A DNA stretch of 64,000 nucleotides from the NCBI GenBank assembly GCA_032358165.1, contig JAALGY010000063.1:186001-250000 (forward strand), given 5' to 3'. A program made the position numbers and the translations under genes. The DNA comes from Diplosphaera chodatii (taxonomy: Eukaryota > Chlorophyta > Trebouxiophyceae > Prasiolales > Stichococcaceae). How positions within the stretch are numbered: position 1 is the first letter of the stretch; the number at the start of each line of letters is the position of its first letter. The notes below the pieces were generated by a model. The model ran no database searches. It worked only from the letters and a program-made list of their open reading frames with translations, and had not been told where the DNA came from. This document shows, piece by piece, positions 1 to 13,200 of this stretch.

Positions 1-166
1 AGGACGGTTCCGAGAACCGCTGCGCAATGGTATCATGTCACCGGGCCCGCCGGTTGGCCATCGGCGGCCTGGCCACGGCCCTCATAGCCCCTCGGCAGAT
101 CATGCTTGCAGACCTTCGACCATGCCTGTGTGCCAGAACTAATGGCGCGCTCGTCTGCTTCGCGCG

Positions 167-3100
167 GTGCAGGTGGACGATGCGGAGCTGCACTTTCTCA
201 TCCTGCACTTTCTTGCATCCGGACCGTGCCAGAATGCAGCAGTGGCACTGGAAAGGGAAGCCGCGGCACGCTGGCTGCTGCCCAAACGCATCGACTTTGA
301 AGGTGACGCTTTTGAGCTGTTGTTGCAACCTTCTGCCTGTGTGCCGCCGCGGCGCATTCAAAATGTAGCGCACAGGTGCAGCCAGGTCAGTTGCTATGGC
401 GACCCTGCTGATCGCGGTGATCAATATGTATAGTTGCTGACGCTGTTATCGAAAAGCATATGGGTCGCCCATCGCCATTGTTGTCGTCCAGGTGTGGAGC
501 ATGACCTGGACTACAGCGTGCTGCAGCGGCGATACCGGCACGTCCCCCGGGAGGCGCTGCGCGAGCTGCTGCGGCACGCCCTTGGGGGGAAGGCGGCCGC
601 TGGCTTGCACGGCCTCGACAGCCTGCTCCATGCAGGTCAGCTCACCACAATATGCTGCATTCTGCATCTGTCAGGAAAATGTGGTTTGGGGGGCGTCTCC
701 GCATGACCAGGTACGTGGTGATGGAATTTTCACCTTCCAGACTAACTTTCCAACTTGCGGCAATTGTGCATCCTTCAAAGGCTACGACATGGATATATAG
801 GTGCTGCCAGCGTGGTGCCGAGCGTTGCTACTGCGCCGGCGCTGCCGCCGCTGCCCCAGTGGCTGCGGCCGCCGCACCACACCAACTCGCTGGCACAGAA
901 GCTGCAGCTGCGGGCGCTGGGCGCCGGCGCCGGCCTGCGCAGCACGCGATGGATGCTGCCGGCGGCAGACCTGGCGGGCCACTACCAGCACCTGCAGTCG
1001 ATGCGCGGCCACCAGTTTGCGGTGTACTGCATCTCCTTTGACAAGCATGGCCGCCACATCATCACGGGCTCAGACGACACCTTCATCAAGGTTGGCCGGC
1101 CTGCCAAGTTATGAAGCCAGGACAGTTGCACAGCTCATATGTTGGTCTCGGCGCAGCGCAGCATGCGCTCCTTGTGGCTTGGTTTGGGGCTGACCACCCT
1201 GTGGTGTGCAAGTGCAGGTGTGGTCGGCGCAGACAGGGCTGCTGCAGTGCTCATGCCGCGGACACACGGCAGAGATCACTGACCTCAGCGTCAGCGCGGA
1301 CAATGCCCTGTTTGCATCCGCCTCCAACGACAGGACCGTTCGAACCTGGAGCCTGACGGTAGATGCTGTAGCAATGCCCACCAGAGGCAGTGCACCGTAG
1401 AATTACACCCATTCCAAAAGCACAGAATCACGCACATTGACATGCCCTGTGTGCTGTGTTGCAGGCAGGCGAGATTGGGGAGTCCAAGGCGGTGCTGGTG
1501 GGGCACACCAACGTGGTGTCCTTCGTGGAGTTCTGCCCCGCCCGGCCGGACGCCCTGCTGTCCAGCTCCTTCGACGGCACCTGCCGCATCTGGCACGCCG
1601 CCGACGCGTCCGTGCCCGCCATCGTGCTGGAGGTGTGGCTTGCAACAGACAACGTTGCTTGTCGTGATGCAAAGTCCTGGTTTGGCAGACCACCCTGTTG
1701 CACTCGCACACACACTGCTGTTGTCAAGGCTTCCGAAATGCCTTGCGCAAGAGGACGACACCAGCAAATGTACATCCAGGCATCGCCAACCTTTGGTCCG
1801 GTGCGCAACATCACACGGCTCGGCCTGGGGCTGCGCACAGCATCAGGTGCTGCTGCGCCGATTGGCAGCCGCCGGGGCGAGGCGCCCATCGAGATCGACA
1901 TGGAGGATGGCTCGGCAGAACCCAATGTGAGCCTGCCGGCATCCCTGCATTTCGCGGCATGTACCGAAGCGCAAGCCTGTGCCAGCAAGCACCGTGACGG
2001 GCACACACTTGCGCTGCAGGAACCGCCTGGCCTGCTGGTGTGCAACTTCAACCGTGATGGCAGCTACATTGCGGCCGGCAGCAATGATTGCTCTACGTAC
2101 GTGTGGCATTGGGACCTGGCCGGTGCCGAGCTTGGCGCCAATGCTACAAAGCCACAGCCTCCCAGCGAAGTATATGGGCAGACGGCAGCGGCAGCGTCTT
2201 CTGCTGCAGGCCAGGATGGTCAGCTGCCTAACGGCTACCTGCCTGAGCTCCCAGCACCTGCAGTCAAAACAACGATGGTGCCGGCAGCGCAGCCTGATCA
2301 GCCAGAGCCAGCTGTTGGACGCTCTGAAGCAGGTCGTGAAGATCCTGCGGGACCAGCAGCAGCAGCCGACGGCAAGGCAGCGTCTCCTGTGGCAGCAACA
2401 GCAGGCATGGACACCAGCTTGCCTACAGCTTCAATACCTTGCGACCACACAGCAGTCGAGCCAGGGCTCGTCCCAGATGCTGCGGACTTGCAAGCGAAGG
2501 CGGCCGCAGAGCACTCTTGTGACACACCGGCGCGTCCCGCTGCGGCCAGTGACCGCCCACAGGCAGCAGGACAAAGTACAGCGCAGATACAGCAGTCCAG
2601 CGCTGCAGCGGCGCAACAGCCAGGTGCGTCAGATGCCGCAGATTCCGAGCCACTGGGCCTGATGCCGGCAGATGACGAAGCGTCTCCGCCAGACCCAGAG
2701 GCAGCGGCCAGCCATGCGATCCCGGGCGCGGCAGCTGCAGAGGCCAACAGCCCAGTGGGGGCGCCAGCGGCGCTGCAGCAGGTGGGTGCAGAAGCTGCAG
2801 CTGACCCGCCACAGCAAAGACCACAGACAGCAGCTGCGCATCCGACACCAGCGGCTGCAGGCAGGCCCTGGCCGCAGCCAACGGAACTGTGCCGCCTGGA
2901 GGGCCACAAGAACGATGTGCTGCTCCTGCTCTTCTCGCCGGACGGCGAGGGCATCGCCACCGGCTCCAAGGACGGCCACGTGCGGGTAAGGCGGCACAGA
3001 AGCTGGCGGTATAACGGTGCTATCATGGACATCGTGAATGACGTGAGGCCTATACATGCCGCCTGGCGGGGTCAACAAGCAAGTACACTGCCGCGCAGAT

Positions 3101-6100
3101 ATGGCGCAAAGAGCGCAAGCGTGGCAAGCGCCCGCAGGCGTGGACGCAGAAGCACACGCTGGCCAGCCCGCCGCAGCCGGAGGAGCAGCCCGCCGCCGCC
3201 CGCCGCCGCCGCCCGCCGCCAGTCCTGCAAGTCAACCAGATCGCATGGACCAGCGACAACGAAATGGTGTGCCGTTCTGCACCTTCGATGTGTGGACAGC
3301 AGAGAGTGAACACCGCCGTCACTCAGCGCATTGCCTGCTTCAGTGCTGCACTACACCTGGCTTTTTCGTGGGGTCCAGACAGCCGCATGGTCAGCTTCAG
3401 CGGTCGCGCCTGCAGGTGGTGGCGTCTGTGACGGACAACAGCCTGCGGGTGTGGGAGGCGCGCCACGGCACGCCGCGGCACACGCTGTGCGGCCACCAGT
3501 CGGACGCCTACATCCTGGAGTCGCACCCCTGGGAGCCCCACATCCTGATGAGCGCCGGCTACGACGGCCGCGTCCTGCTGTGGGACGTCGTGGCGGGCTC
3601 GCAGCTTGCCAGGTGGCCCCCTACCCTGGTGCTCTCCTGGCGCTGCCGTCCGCGCTGCGCTTTGACGGGGTGCACCTGCTGCTTAGGCCGCCCGCTGGGC
3701 CAGCCGTGGGATGCTGCCGCGAGCGACCGTGTCTGACGTGCGCTGCCACCTGCCCCGCGCAGCTTCTCCACCCAGGACACCTGCCCCGCCGGGCGGCCCT
3801 GGGTGGACGCCATCCAGATGCTGGACGGGCACTGGGCGCCCGACGGCCAGTCGCTGGCCGTCTCGGACGTCGCCGGCCAGGTCCACATCTACGGCCTGGG
3901 CGGGCGCGACGGCCTCAGGTGGGCGCCGGCGCCGTGCCACCAGCCAGCCCTGCAGCAGGCCGCAGCTGTGTCGCTCCGCCAGTGCCGGCATCGCTGACAG
4001 CAGCGGCGGCCTGCCCCGCAGCAGCGCCAGGCGGTGTGTTCAAGCCATGTGCACACATGCAGGCGGGCGCCGTACGACCAGTTCTTCCTGCCGGAGCTGC
4101 AGCGGCACCAGCAGGAGCAGCCCGACCCGCAGCCGGAGGCCGGGCCGTCTGGGACGCTGCGCCCTGCCACGTGAGCCCTGGGTCCTGTTGCTGCACACTT
4201 TTTATTGTATATTGTGCGCATGCATGAGCTCCCAGTAGACTGAGCAACACATCGGCAGACCAAGCGACCATCATGTGGTGCAGGGAGCGCCTGTGCGACT
4301 CGCTGGGCGATGCGTACCCGGAGCCCTTTCAGGCGGCATTCCAGACGAGCCACACGGCTGCCCTGGCCAACTCGGCGTGCCCACTGGGCATGCTGCCCGG
4401 CATCCATCAGAATCCGCCCACCCTCAGCGCCGCAGCCTGGCAGGCCCAGGTGTGCAGTGGGGCACAGGGCAGTTCGCAGGCTGTGAGCGGCACCACGCTG
4501 CATGCCACCCCTGCAGCAGAGACTGCCTCGAGGCGCGGCACCGGCAGGCTGATGACCTGCTGCCCGGCGCCGCTGCAGGAGCAGGGCGGCGGGGAGGCGG
4601 CCATCCAGGGCGCGATACTGCGGGCGCAGGAGCGCGCCCTGGCCGCGGAGCTGGCGGAGGCGCCGCCGCGGCCCGCCGCCGGCGCCCGGCGCATCCGGCG
4701 CCTGGAGGCGGACGGCGCCACCGAGTCCTCCGGCCAGCTGCAGGTGCCCAGTCTCTGTGACGAGGCCGCCTGCTGGCTGAGCCTGGGAAGGAACAGTGCG
4801 CTGGGTTGCCTACTGCTTGCCACACGCTGCTGCGTGGTGCGGACTGCAGGCGCCGGGGCGGGGCCAGGCGGCACAGCACGACCTGGACGACTTCGGCTCG
4901 TCGGACATGTCAGAAGACGAGGAAGATGTGAGCTTTCCAGCACGGTAGACACTGCAGTTTGTCACAGAGGTGTTGTGCAGTCAGTCCTGCAGGTGATGCC
5001 CTCCAATGCGCTGCTCGGCAGTGCCGATGGTCTCACCGGTGTGTGGCACTGCACCCCAGTGGGACTGGGAGTCCAGCGAGGAGGAGGGGCGCCCCGCGCG
5101 GCAGCGCCGGGGGCCGCAGCGGCGGCGCACCGCCCTCACCCGTGCCGCCGCAGCGGCCAACGACGCGCCCAGGTGTGTGGCGTCAGCGGCACTGGGCGCA
5201 GCAGCTCTTTGCAGGGCCACGCCTGGCGACCTGGGGAACTGGCATGTCATGTGATGGCACTTTGGCAGCTTTTCCCCTGTTTTGGCTATCCAGCTCATGG
5301 CTGACCCCTGGTCCATGTTGTTTTGTCATGCAGCTCCAGCCTCGGGGAGGAAGATGGGCGCCAGCTGCGGTCACGCCGCACACTTGAGCACACTGGGGGC
5401 GTCAGCACACGCCGGTCTGCTGCAGCAGGTGGATGCAGTTTGCTGGTGCTGCTTTGGGAGACACACCGCCTGCGCAGCATGCAAAGCCGTTCAAGGGACA
5501 CCCAGCTGGATCTGAAAGTAGTTGTGTACAGGTGCAGGGGAGGGCCGGGAGACGCGCAAGCGCACACGCTCGCAGGCATTCTGTGACGACTATGACATAT
5601 CTGACGACAGCGAGGAGGAGGACGGCAACCAGTCTGTGAGCTTCGTGTGTCGACTGCTGCTTCAGTCGTGTATGGACCCTTGATATGCGGCACACGTTGC
5701 CCAAGATGATTGCCTCGTTCCTCCTCTGCATGGTTCGCCTGGCCTGGCCGCACACACTGCTGCGCTCTGCTGACGCGCTGCATCGCCGACAGGAGCGGAG
5801 GGCGGCGGAGCGTGCGGAGCGGCGGCAGCGGCGGGAGCAGCTGCAGGAGCAGGCGGCGCTCGCGCGGTACGAGGCGGGCGCGGCGCGGCAGCAGCCTCGG
5901 CGGCAGGTGGGCGGCGGCAGCCGGGCCCGCGCCGCCGCCGACGCCAACCGCCCCCGCGCCGCCGGCGACTACGCCTGGCTCAAGGTCGAAGCATGGCCGT
6001 CAGCGTCCGCAGTGCTTTCATCGGTGCACTGCATGGTGATAGCAGCATGCCGTGTGCCTAAACTGTCGGGACACCAGAAGAGGTGCCTTGCAGCCGATTG

Positions 6101-9100
6101 TGGCCTGCCCTGGTGCGATGCAGGTGGAGAGGCAGCAGCCCGGGGCGTATGTGCCGCAGCTGGGCGATGCGGTGGTGTACCTGCGGGAGGGCCACGCCAA
6201 ATTCCTGGCCGAGCAGTCGGACAAGCGGCGGCCGCCGTGGGAGACCCTGCTGCCCGCCGAGGTGTGTGTCATGTATGCATAGGATGCCTCAGGAACCTCT
6301 GCAGTGCTGTGCCTCTTCCGTCTGCTGGCAGCTGGAACAGGTTGCTGATCCCATACTTCGCAGGCATCTGCTGCTGACTGGCGTATGCGGCCTGCGGAGC
6401 CGTGCACTGTCACACACCTGGATTACGTCATCAGCAGTGATGGAGATGACCACACCGTTGCAAAGGTGAGAAAGCTTGCAGTGGTCTGTAGGAGGCAGAT
6501 GCTCGAGGCAAGCAGGCACGGTTGCGTCAATGATGTTAGCCTGCATGCTACTTGCGGCTGCTAGGTCAGAATGCCTGCTGCTGTTTTCCAGGTGACGCTC
6601 CAGCTGACAGATAAGCACGAGGGACAGGAGCGCACGCCCCTCGATGGCCGGGAGTTTAAGGTGACGCTGCCGGCGCCGGGGCACCCCGAGTTTGTGGTGC
6701 CGCTTGCCCGCTTTGATGCGGCCATCAGCCGGGAGTGGACCGCCCTGCAGCGCTGCCAGGCATGTTGATGCTGTGCAGCATGCAGCGAACACATACAACC
6801 GCACGACTGCGCTCTTGCCACACAGGCAAAGCAAGCTGGGGCTGTTCAACCAGGGTTGCTTCTGCGTGCACCAGGTGTGGTTTGCCGACGCCGATGGGCA
6901 GGGGCAGGGCTCCTGGTGGAAGGCGCAGATCCTCATCGACAACAGGCCAGAGCAGGTAGGTCTGCCAGGCGTCCAGCTGCTGCCCACAACTGGCTGCTGT
7001 CAGTAGATCCTACATCCTGTAACTATTGTGCGCATGCACATCACTTCGCCTATGCCGTGTGACACTGTGGCCTTGTTGTGCAGGGAGTGGGGGTGCTGGC
7101 TGATCCCTGGTCCTGTGGGGGACTCTGGGAACGGTTTGAGGTGCAGTGGGACCCGGAGCACAGTGCGGCGGTGCGTTCCCACTTGGCATGGCATGCCACG
7201 GCATTGCCTAGTCACATTCTGCAGGCGTTCCCTTGTTGGCAGGCCAGGTCGCTGCGGGTTGTCAGGGTGCTGCAATAGGTTCCTCATCTGAGGGGCCGCT
7301 GCGCACAGCGCAGGCGGGCGCGGCGTCGAGCGAGGAGCAGCTGGACAAGCAGAGCCCCTGGGAGCTGTTCGACGAGGGTGTGACGGTGAGCGGTGGCCCC
7401 TGCAACAACAGCAGCTCAGGGCATCGCCCGTCGGATGGCGCTGCCAAGACATCAGCAGGCACCACGCCAGCTGTGGGTCAAGCTTGCACGGCGATCGGGC
7501 CTGATGCAGCGTCTGCCGACGGGGCGCAGGTGCACGACGCGCTGGAGGAGCTGCCGCGGCTGGGCGCTGGGGTCAGGGACCGCATGCTGGCGGCGCTGCA
7601 GGCCGCCATCGACCACGACAGCTACGTGGCGTTCCTGGAGGCGCCCCCGCCCAACTTCTCGCTGCCCCTGGGTGAGCACCCGCCAGCTGCAAACTGGGCC
7701 ACGCATGCCCGCATCTGAGGCCTCGTCAGTGGCAGCCACACACCTCAGCTTCATGATACTGGCTTTACTGACACCAGAAGCCAGGGGCGCCTGTGAGTCT
7801 TGCGTTGATGCCCGTCCCCCTCTGCGGTGCAGACGGCAGCCAGGTGGTGTACTACAACCGGTGCGTGCCGCTGCCGCTGGGCCTGGTGGACGTGTCCATC
7901 CGGCTGTCTGGCGGCTTCTACCGGCAGCCGGCGGCGCTGCGCCACGACCTCCAGCTGCTGGCCTCCAACGCCCGCCTGTTCAACGACGACCAGGCCGCCA
8001 TCGTCGCCGTCGCTGACGGTGGGCATTTTGTTTGCCACCCCTTTTGACATCGTCACAGGTCTGCTCAATTTATGTGCGATGGTGCTGCTGATGCCGATGT
8101 CGATATCAGTGTGCACAGCAGCCCTGCCTATGTGGCTTCTGCAAAAACATCGCTGCAACTGGCCCAAAACCGCCCCGCTGGTGCCGCCACCCGCAGAGCT
8201 AGTTGAGGAGCTGACGGAGCAGCTGGAGGGGCGGCCGGCGCCCCGGCTGCAGCGGGAGGCGGCCCTGCAGCGCCGCCGCTCCTCCCGCGTCACCCGCCCC
8301 CGCTTGCAGTCAGGTGGGCCGCGAACGTTTGCTGCCCGCAATCCCTTGCAGCACACCTCCATCTGCCACGATCCCGCATGCTGAACAGCGCCTCGTCTCA
8401 GTGGCAATGCTCTGTCATAGCAACCACATATGCAGCGCAAGTTTGGGAGCACCACGTCGTCCTGTTGGTGCATGTCTTCACGCATCATCCTGATGTACAT
8501 GCCGTGCCCCAGGCGGCGCAGCAGGGCAGGAAGCAGAGGCCAGTGCGGCAGCCGCGCAGCCGGCGCGCCACAGCAGCCGCCTGGAGCGGAGGCTTGCCAG
8601 GCAGGCCCCCGCCGCGGCCGGGCCCTCCGACAGCGACGTCGCCGGCCACCACAGCGATGCACACATGCACCCGGTATGCTGTGTCCGCCAGACCCTGCTC
8701 CTTCCGAACCAGCTCATGCACCGCAGCTCACTCTCTGTGTTACCTGTGGACCAATGACACCAGCCGCACCCAAGATTCATGTGGGGCTGCATGTTTGCGC
8801 GCCCAGCACGTCGCCTGGTGTGTGCAGATGCGGTCGTCGCTGCGGCTGGCGGAGGGCCGCAGCCGGCAGGATGCGCCGTGGCAGCAGGACGCGGCCGGCC
8901 CCGCCGGCGCCGCGCACCACGGGCACGGCCTCCGGCGCTTCGGGCCCGCGCCCCGCCACGGCGACTTCGAGCAGCTGCAGCAGCGGCACGCGCAGGTGCA
9001 CGGCGGCGCTGCGGGGCCGGGGGAGGGGGGCGCCCGGCGCTCCACGCGCCGCCCCCCGCCCCGCAACTACGCCGAGGACTTCGCCTACGGCTCCGCCGGT

Positions 9101-9865
9101 GAGGGCGGGCCCGCAGCCGCGGCGCCGGCCAGGCAGCCGGGCCGGCGCCACGCGCGCGGCGCCGGCGGCGAGGCGCCCCCCGGCGGGGCCCGCCACAGCA
9201 GCCCCGCCGACGCTCGCGGCGGGCTGCAGGAGGCGTACACCAGCAGCGGCCGCCCCATCCGGCGCCCGGCCTCGTATGCGGAGGCCGGCAGCCCGCGGGC
9301 GGCGCACGAGCGGCAGCAGCAGCCGCCGCCGCAGCCCCGCAGCGGGGCGCAGCGCAGCACGCGGCGCTCGGCGTCCGTCGACGGCGGGGCGGCCGCCGCC
9401 GGCCAGGACGCCGGCCTCGCCCTCAGCCGCAGCGGCCGCCCCGTCAAGCGGCATAACTACGCGGAGGACGACGCCTGGGACGAGTACGCCGAGGCGGGCG
9501 CGCCGCAGCAGCCGCCGAGGGTGCCCAGAGGGCAGGCGGCAGCGGGGGGCGGCGCGGCGCCCGCAGCCCGCCCCGCGGCGAGCCCCCGGGTGCGCGCCCG
9601 CCGCCCGCCCCCCGGGGCCCTGCGCGACGCGGCCAGCGACGGCCGCAGCTCGGGCTCCGAGGAGGCCGACAGCGACGGGGCGCCGCTGCCGGCGTGGGGC
9701 GCGGGCCGCCGCAGCGAGCGCAGCGCCCGGCAGCCCGTCGCGGCGCGCCTGCGCCCGGGGGGCAGCCCCCGCCCCCAGCAGCCGGGCAGCCGCGCGGGCG
9801 CGGGGCCCAGCGACCAGGCAGAGGGTCGCCCCAGCAGACTCCGGATCAAGTTGAACAGGCGTTGA
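167..9865 (+). CDS. BRWD/PHIP-type WD40-repeat and bromodomain chromatin protein (5' end uncertain)
   Basis: Multi-exon gene. The first recognisable exon (about 173-300, VDDAELHFLILHFLASGPC... then LLPKRIDFEG) matches the N-terminal segment of BRWD/PHIP proteins, so exon 1 probably lies upstream. Next come about 500-640 and then WD40 blades: about 985-1090 (RGHQFAVYCISFD), 1210-1360, 1456-1630, 2010-2130, 2890-2985, 3410-3610 (GHQSDAYILESHPWEPHIL) and 3775-3920. A YDQFFLPE stretch near 4075 is the post-WD segment of this family. The bromodomain is split over about 7530-8020 (VHDALEELPRLGAGVRDRML, then YYNRCVPLPLGLVDVSIRL, then LASNARLFNDDQ). A basic low-complexity tail ends in RLRIKLNRR-stop at 9865. 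Members of this family bind histones in the nucleus. Animal members carry two bromodomains; I see only one. A Gln/Pro/Ala-rich insert (about 2160-2880) sits between blades. The identification is firm, exon edges approximate. Confidence 0.85.
3189..3220 (+). repeat. CCG/CCGCC microsatellite
   Basis: Run of CCG and CCGCC units between WD40 exons of the BRWD-type gene. If translated it gives a short Pro/Ala stretch. No function is inferred. Confidence 0.8.
9021..9501 (+). repeat. Three dispersed Arg-Pro/Tyr-Ala-Glu motifs in the BRWD-type tail
   Basis: Within the C-terminal low-complexity exon the same short motif occurs three times: about 9037-9090 (RSTRRPPPRNYAED), 9244-9285 (SGRPIRRPASYAEA) and 9430-9470 (SGRPVKRHNYAEDD). 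The consensus is S-G-R-P-[IV]-[KR]-R then x-x-Y-A-E. From memory, plant BRWD homologues have a related SGRR-V-[KR]-R-N motif after the bromodomain. I infer duplication of a conserved basic motif. Its partner is unknown. Confidence 0.6.
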
Positions 9866-10255
9866 GGAAGTTTCGGCAGCATTCTGTTGTGCAGTGTCTG
9901 GTGGTGGACGGGTGGGCTTGCAAAACCATTGCTTTCAACAAGCTTGCGGGTCACAGGAACAAGCAGATGTCTACTGCACGTGCAAGCCGTCTCACTGGTG
10001 CACCGATCCAAACGGCAGCCTGCCCGTCTGGTCCAAAACTCAGGTCATAACTGGCAGCCGCTGTGCACCTCATGCAGAGCAGGCTGTTCACTCAACGACA
10101 GGGACGAGACTGGTGTCACCCTGCCGTGGGGCTCACTGTTCGACTGTGGCACCCACAGCTGTCTGGATGGCACAACAGGCCCTACTGCATGGTGTACCAT
10201 GCCACAGCATAGTCAGCATTCGAAAAAGGTTCCGCAGAGACTGCAGATGCGGCAG
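9866..10255. other. Convergent intergenic region
   Basis: Lies between the stop of the BRWD-type gene (+) and the stop of the unrecognised gene (-). It should hold both 3' UTRs. I see no convincing exon, repeat or clear polyadenylation motif. Confidence 0.5.
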
Positions 10256-13200
10256 TCAGCCCGCGGACAAGGAGACTGCCTCGGGCTGCGCCGCTGCAAC
10301 CGCTGCCCGCTTGCCGGGGGGCTCCCCCGCTGCGGCGGCATACGGCTTCCGCTTGTCAGCAGAATGGACGCTGGCGGGGCCGTTGGCCGACGGCTTCGGC
10401 TGCGGCGGCGCCTCTGCCGAGCCGTCGCCCGCCTGCGACACCGGCGTGGGGGGGCCCTCCGGCGGCGGCGTCGCCACCGACCCGCCGTGCGCCTGCATGT
10501 GCACACGGCAGCGCTGAGCAAGCCTGGGCGACGGTCTGCAGGCACTTCTCAGCAGGCACTTCGGCAGTACGATGGGTGTCACAGCAAGCAAAGTGTTGGT
10601 GGTGCACCCCGGACACCGCACCTGCACAGCCGTCTTCACGGCGGCGGCCTCCCTCTCGGCTGTCTCCTTGGCCGCTGTCAGGCGGGCGACCTCGGCTCGC
10701 AGCGACGACACCTGCACGCGCCAGCAGGTGCTCTGTGCCTTGCAGCGCCCTGTGAATCACTGTCACCGTGTCACTGCCCCAGTAACAGGAGAGGGGCACG
10801 TTGGGTTGGCACATATGATGCGAGTGGGGGAGCATCAGCGGGGCGGCTGCAGGGGAGGGGGGCGGGGCGCACCGCCTGGCGCTGCGCGTCGGCGTCCTCG
10901 CGGGCCTGCGCGACGGCGGACACCGCCGCCTGCTCCCGCGCCTTCATCGTCTGCAGCTGCCCCTCCAGCACGCGCGCGTCCTCCTTCAAGCCGCGGAAGT
11001 CGTCCTGCAACGGCATGTGCTGTGGGTGTCAGTCACCTGGCAGCAGTGCTTCCCTGCGCAGCTGATGAGCCTGGCTAGGCTACCCCTGCTGCGCGTGCAG
11101 CTGCACGGCCAGACTGAGCACACTGTGCAGGGGCCCGCCCCTGTTAGGCACCTGCAGGCGGCGCAGGTCCTGGTCGCGGCCGAGGCGCGCGAGGCTGGCG
11201 ACGCTGCCGGCGTGTGCGACGCCGCCTGCCGCTGCGGCGCCGGCAGCGGCATCGGAGCCGCCTGCCTGCTCTGCCTCCTGCCGCGGACCGTTCTCTGCCG
11301 ACTCCTCCCCGCCCGTCGGCAGGGCCTGCAGCATTGCACAGATGTGCACGTCAGCAGGCAGTCCGAGCACATCAGCAAGAGCCTGTACAGCAGCCAGCTC
11401 CGGTGGCAGACTCCAATACAGCCATGATCCGGGAACCCTCAGAGCATGGGCAACACCCCCGCAGTGCGCTTGCTGGTGGTGGCCGCTGCAGGGGGGGCGC
11501 ACCGGGGCGGGGGCAGGCGGCAGGCCGGGGGCGCGGCCGGCGGACAGCGGCGCGACGGGGGGCAGCAACGCGACGCCGTCGTCCGCCACAGGGGAGGACA
11601 GCCCCGCCATGTTGGACAGGCTGGAGCGGCGGGGGATGCGGCGGCCGCGGGCCCCGGGGGCCGGCAGCGGCGCCGGGCTGCCCCGGCCCCCCTCCCACGA
11701 CGGCTGCCCCGACGCGATCTCCTCGGTCTCGCCCGCCTGCAGGGCCACATGCGCCAAGCTCAACACGACAGTGACCACTGATCATGCAACTGCGGCTGCC
11801 TAGGGCACGGGCAAATCAGAGTGAGCATGATGGCAGTGGGTCATGTGCTGCTGTGTAGCAAGCTGACTCGCGAGGCAGCACCATGGGCCCGCACCTTGAA
11901 GGCTTCGACGGCGTTCTGCAGGCTGTCGCCCTCCCCTGAGGCGCCGGTGTGCCACAGGCGGCTGCGGGCGCGGGGGATGCCGGGCGGCGGCCCCGAGGCT
12001 GCGTGCTTGCTGGTGGCGCCGCCCGCATCATTGGCGCCGTCAACTGCGTGCCACCAACTCGAGTCAGCCCCAGCTGCCAGCCGCTCCACTGGCCATGCAC
12101 ACAAGACGGAGGAAGTGCCGTGAGCTGCACGAAGGGACCATGAGCTGCATTGAGAGCAGGGTACTCATCAGAGTCATGTGCGCCACACCTGTGGCGGCGA
12201 TCAGCAGGGCGTCGAACAGCTCGCTGCCGCTGTTCTTGGAGGCGGTGGGGTGGACGATGGGGGCGGCGCCGGCGCCGGGCGCCTCCCCGCCGCCGCCGCT
12301 GCCCGCCCGCTGCCCGCTGCGCGCCGCCGCCGGCAGCGCCGGGCTGGACGCGCCCCGCCCCGCGACCGCCGCCAGCGGCGACGTCTGCTGCATGTGCCGG
12401 CCGATGATCTGCACGCACGTGGGACAAACATGAGACAAGCCTGTCTGGCGGTGTGATGGCAGCCTCCTGGTGGCGGCTGCATCACCCGAGCTTTGCCGAG
12501 AGTGGAGATTGCACAGCCAGGCTGCTGCATGCAGTGTACTCAGTGTGGCAGCCTGAGGCGACGCGGGACTGCCGCACCGTGTGGCCAGCTGGCGCCAGGG
12601 AGGCGCCCATGCCGCCGGCTCCGGCGCTGCCGCAGTTGCACATCTCTGGGTCTGCCGACACCAGGATGCTGCCCTGCCCATTCTTCGCATCGATGATCTC
12701 CACGTCCACCATGCAGGGGCACAGGTCCTGCAGCAGACGGTAGAGGGAGTCGGCCACCAGCAGGTTTCAGACCGAGCCTGGCAGCTTTGCCCAAAGCAGG
12801 GAACTGTCAAAAGCCAGCATCCGCACGCTCTCGGCTGTGCACAGCACCCTGCCTGCTGCTGCCGGTGACAGCCACAGTGACCCTGCCAGCACGTCACTGT
12901 GACTGTAGTAGCCGTGCAGCCGCTCACCAGGAACTCCAGGTCATAGCGGATGACCGTGGACAGGTATTGATCATCGTTGCCATAGCGATTGCGATCCAGG
13001 TTCGTGGAGTAGCTGCCTGTGCCGCCGTCACTGAGCGAGTGCCGCTTCAGCTCGTCTGGTACCCTGCCGTGCACAGCAGCACGTCACACACGACGTGATG
13101 TGGTGCTGTGTGAATGTATGACTCCGTCCTTGGTCTGGCATGTTGAAGGTTACTATGACATGGGTCCCATCCAGGAGTGCCTACCTGTGTGTGCCGCTGG

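Noticed and set aside
1336..1350. GTTCGAACC palindrome resembling a tRNA T-arm
   Set aside because: It is inside a WD40 coding exon (DRTVRTWSL) and no tRNA fold surrounds it.
2298..3032. 244-codon open frame on the minus strand
   Set aside because: Antisense shadow of the Ala/Gln-rich insert of the BRWD-type gene; no motif and WD40 coding is on the plus strand.
8777..9454. 225-codon minus-strand open frame
   Set aside because: Gly/Arg/Ala-rich antisense of the GC-rich BRWD-type tail; a composition artefact.
9887..11065. 392-codon plus-strand open frame
   Set aside because: It crosses the 3' spacer and the antisense of the minus-strand gene; Arg/Cys-rich without any domain.
12064..13074. 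336-codon minus-strand open frame taken as one exon
   Set aside because: It contains two real exons but runs through introns with splice-like ends between them; the spliced reading is preferred.
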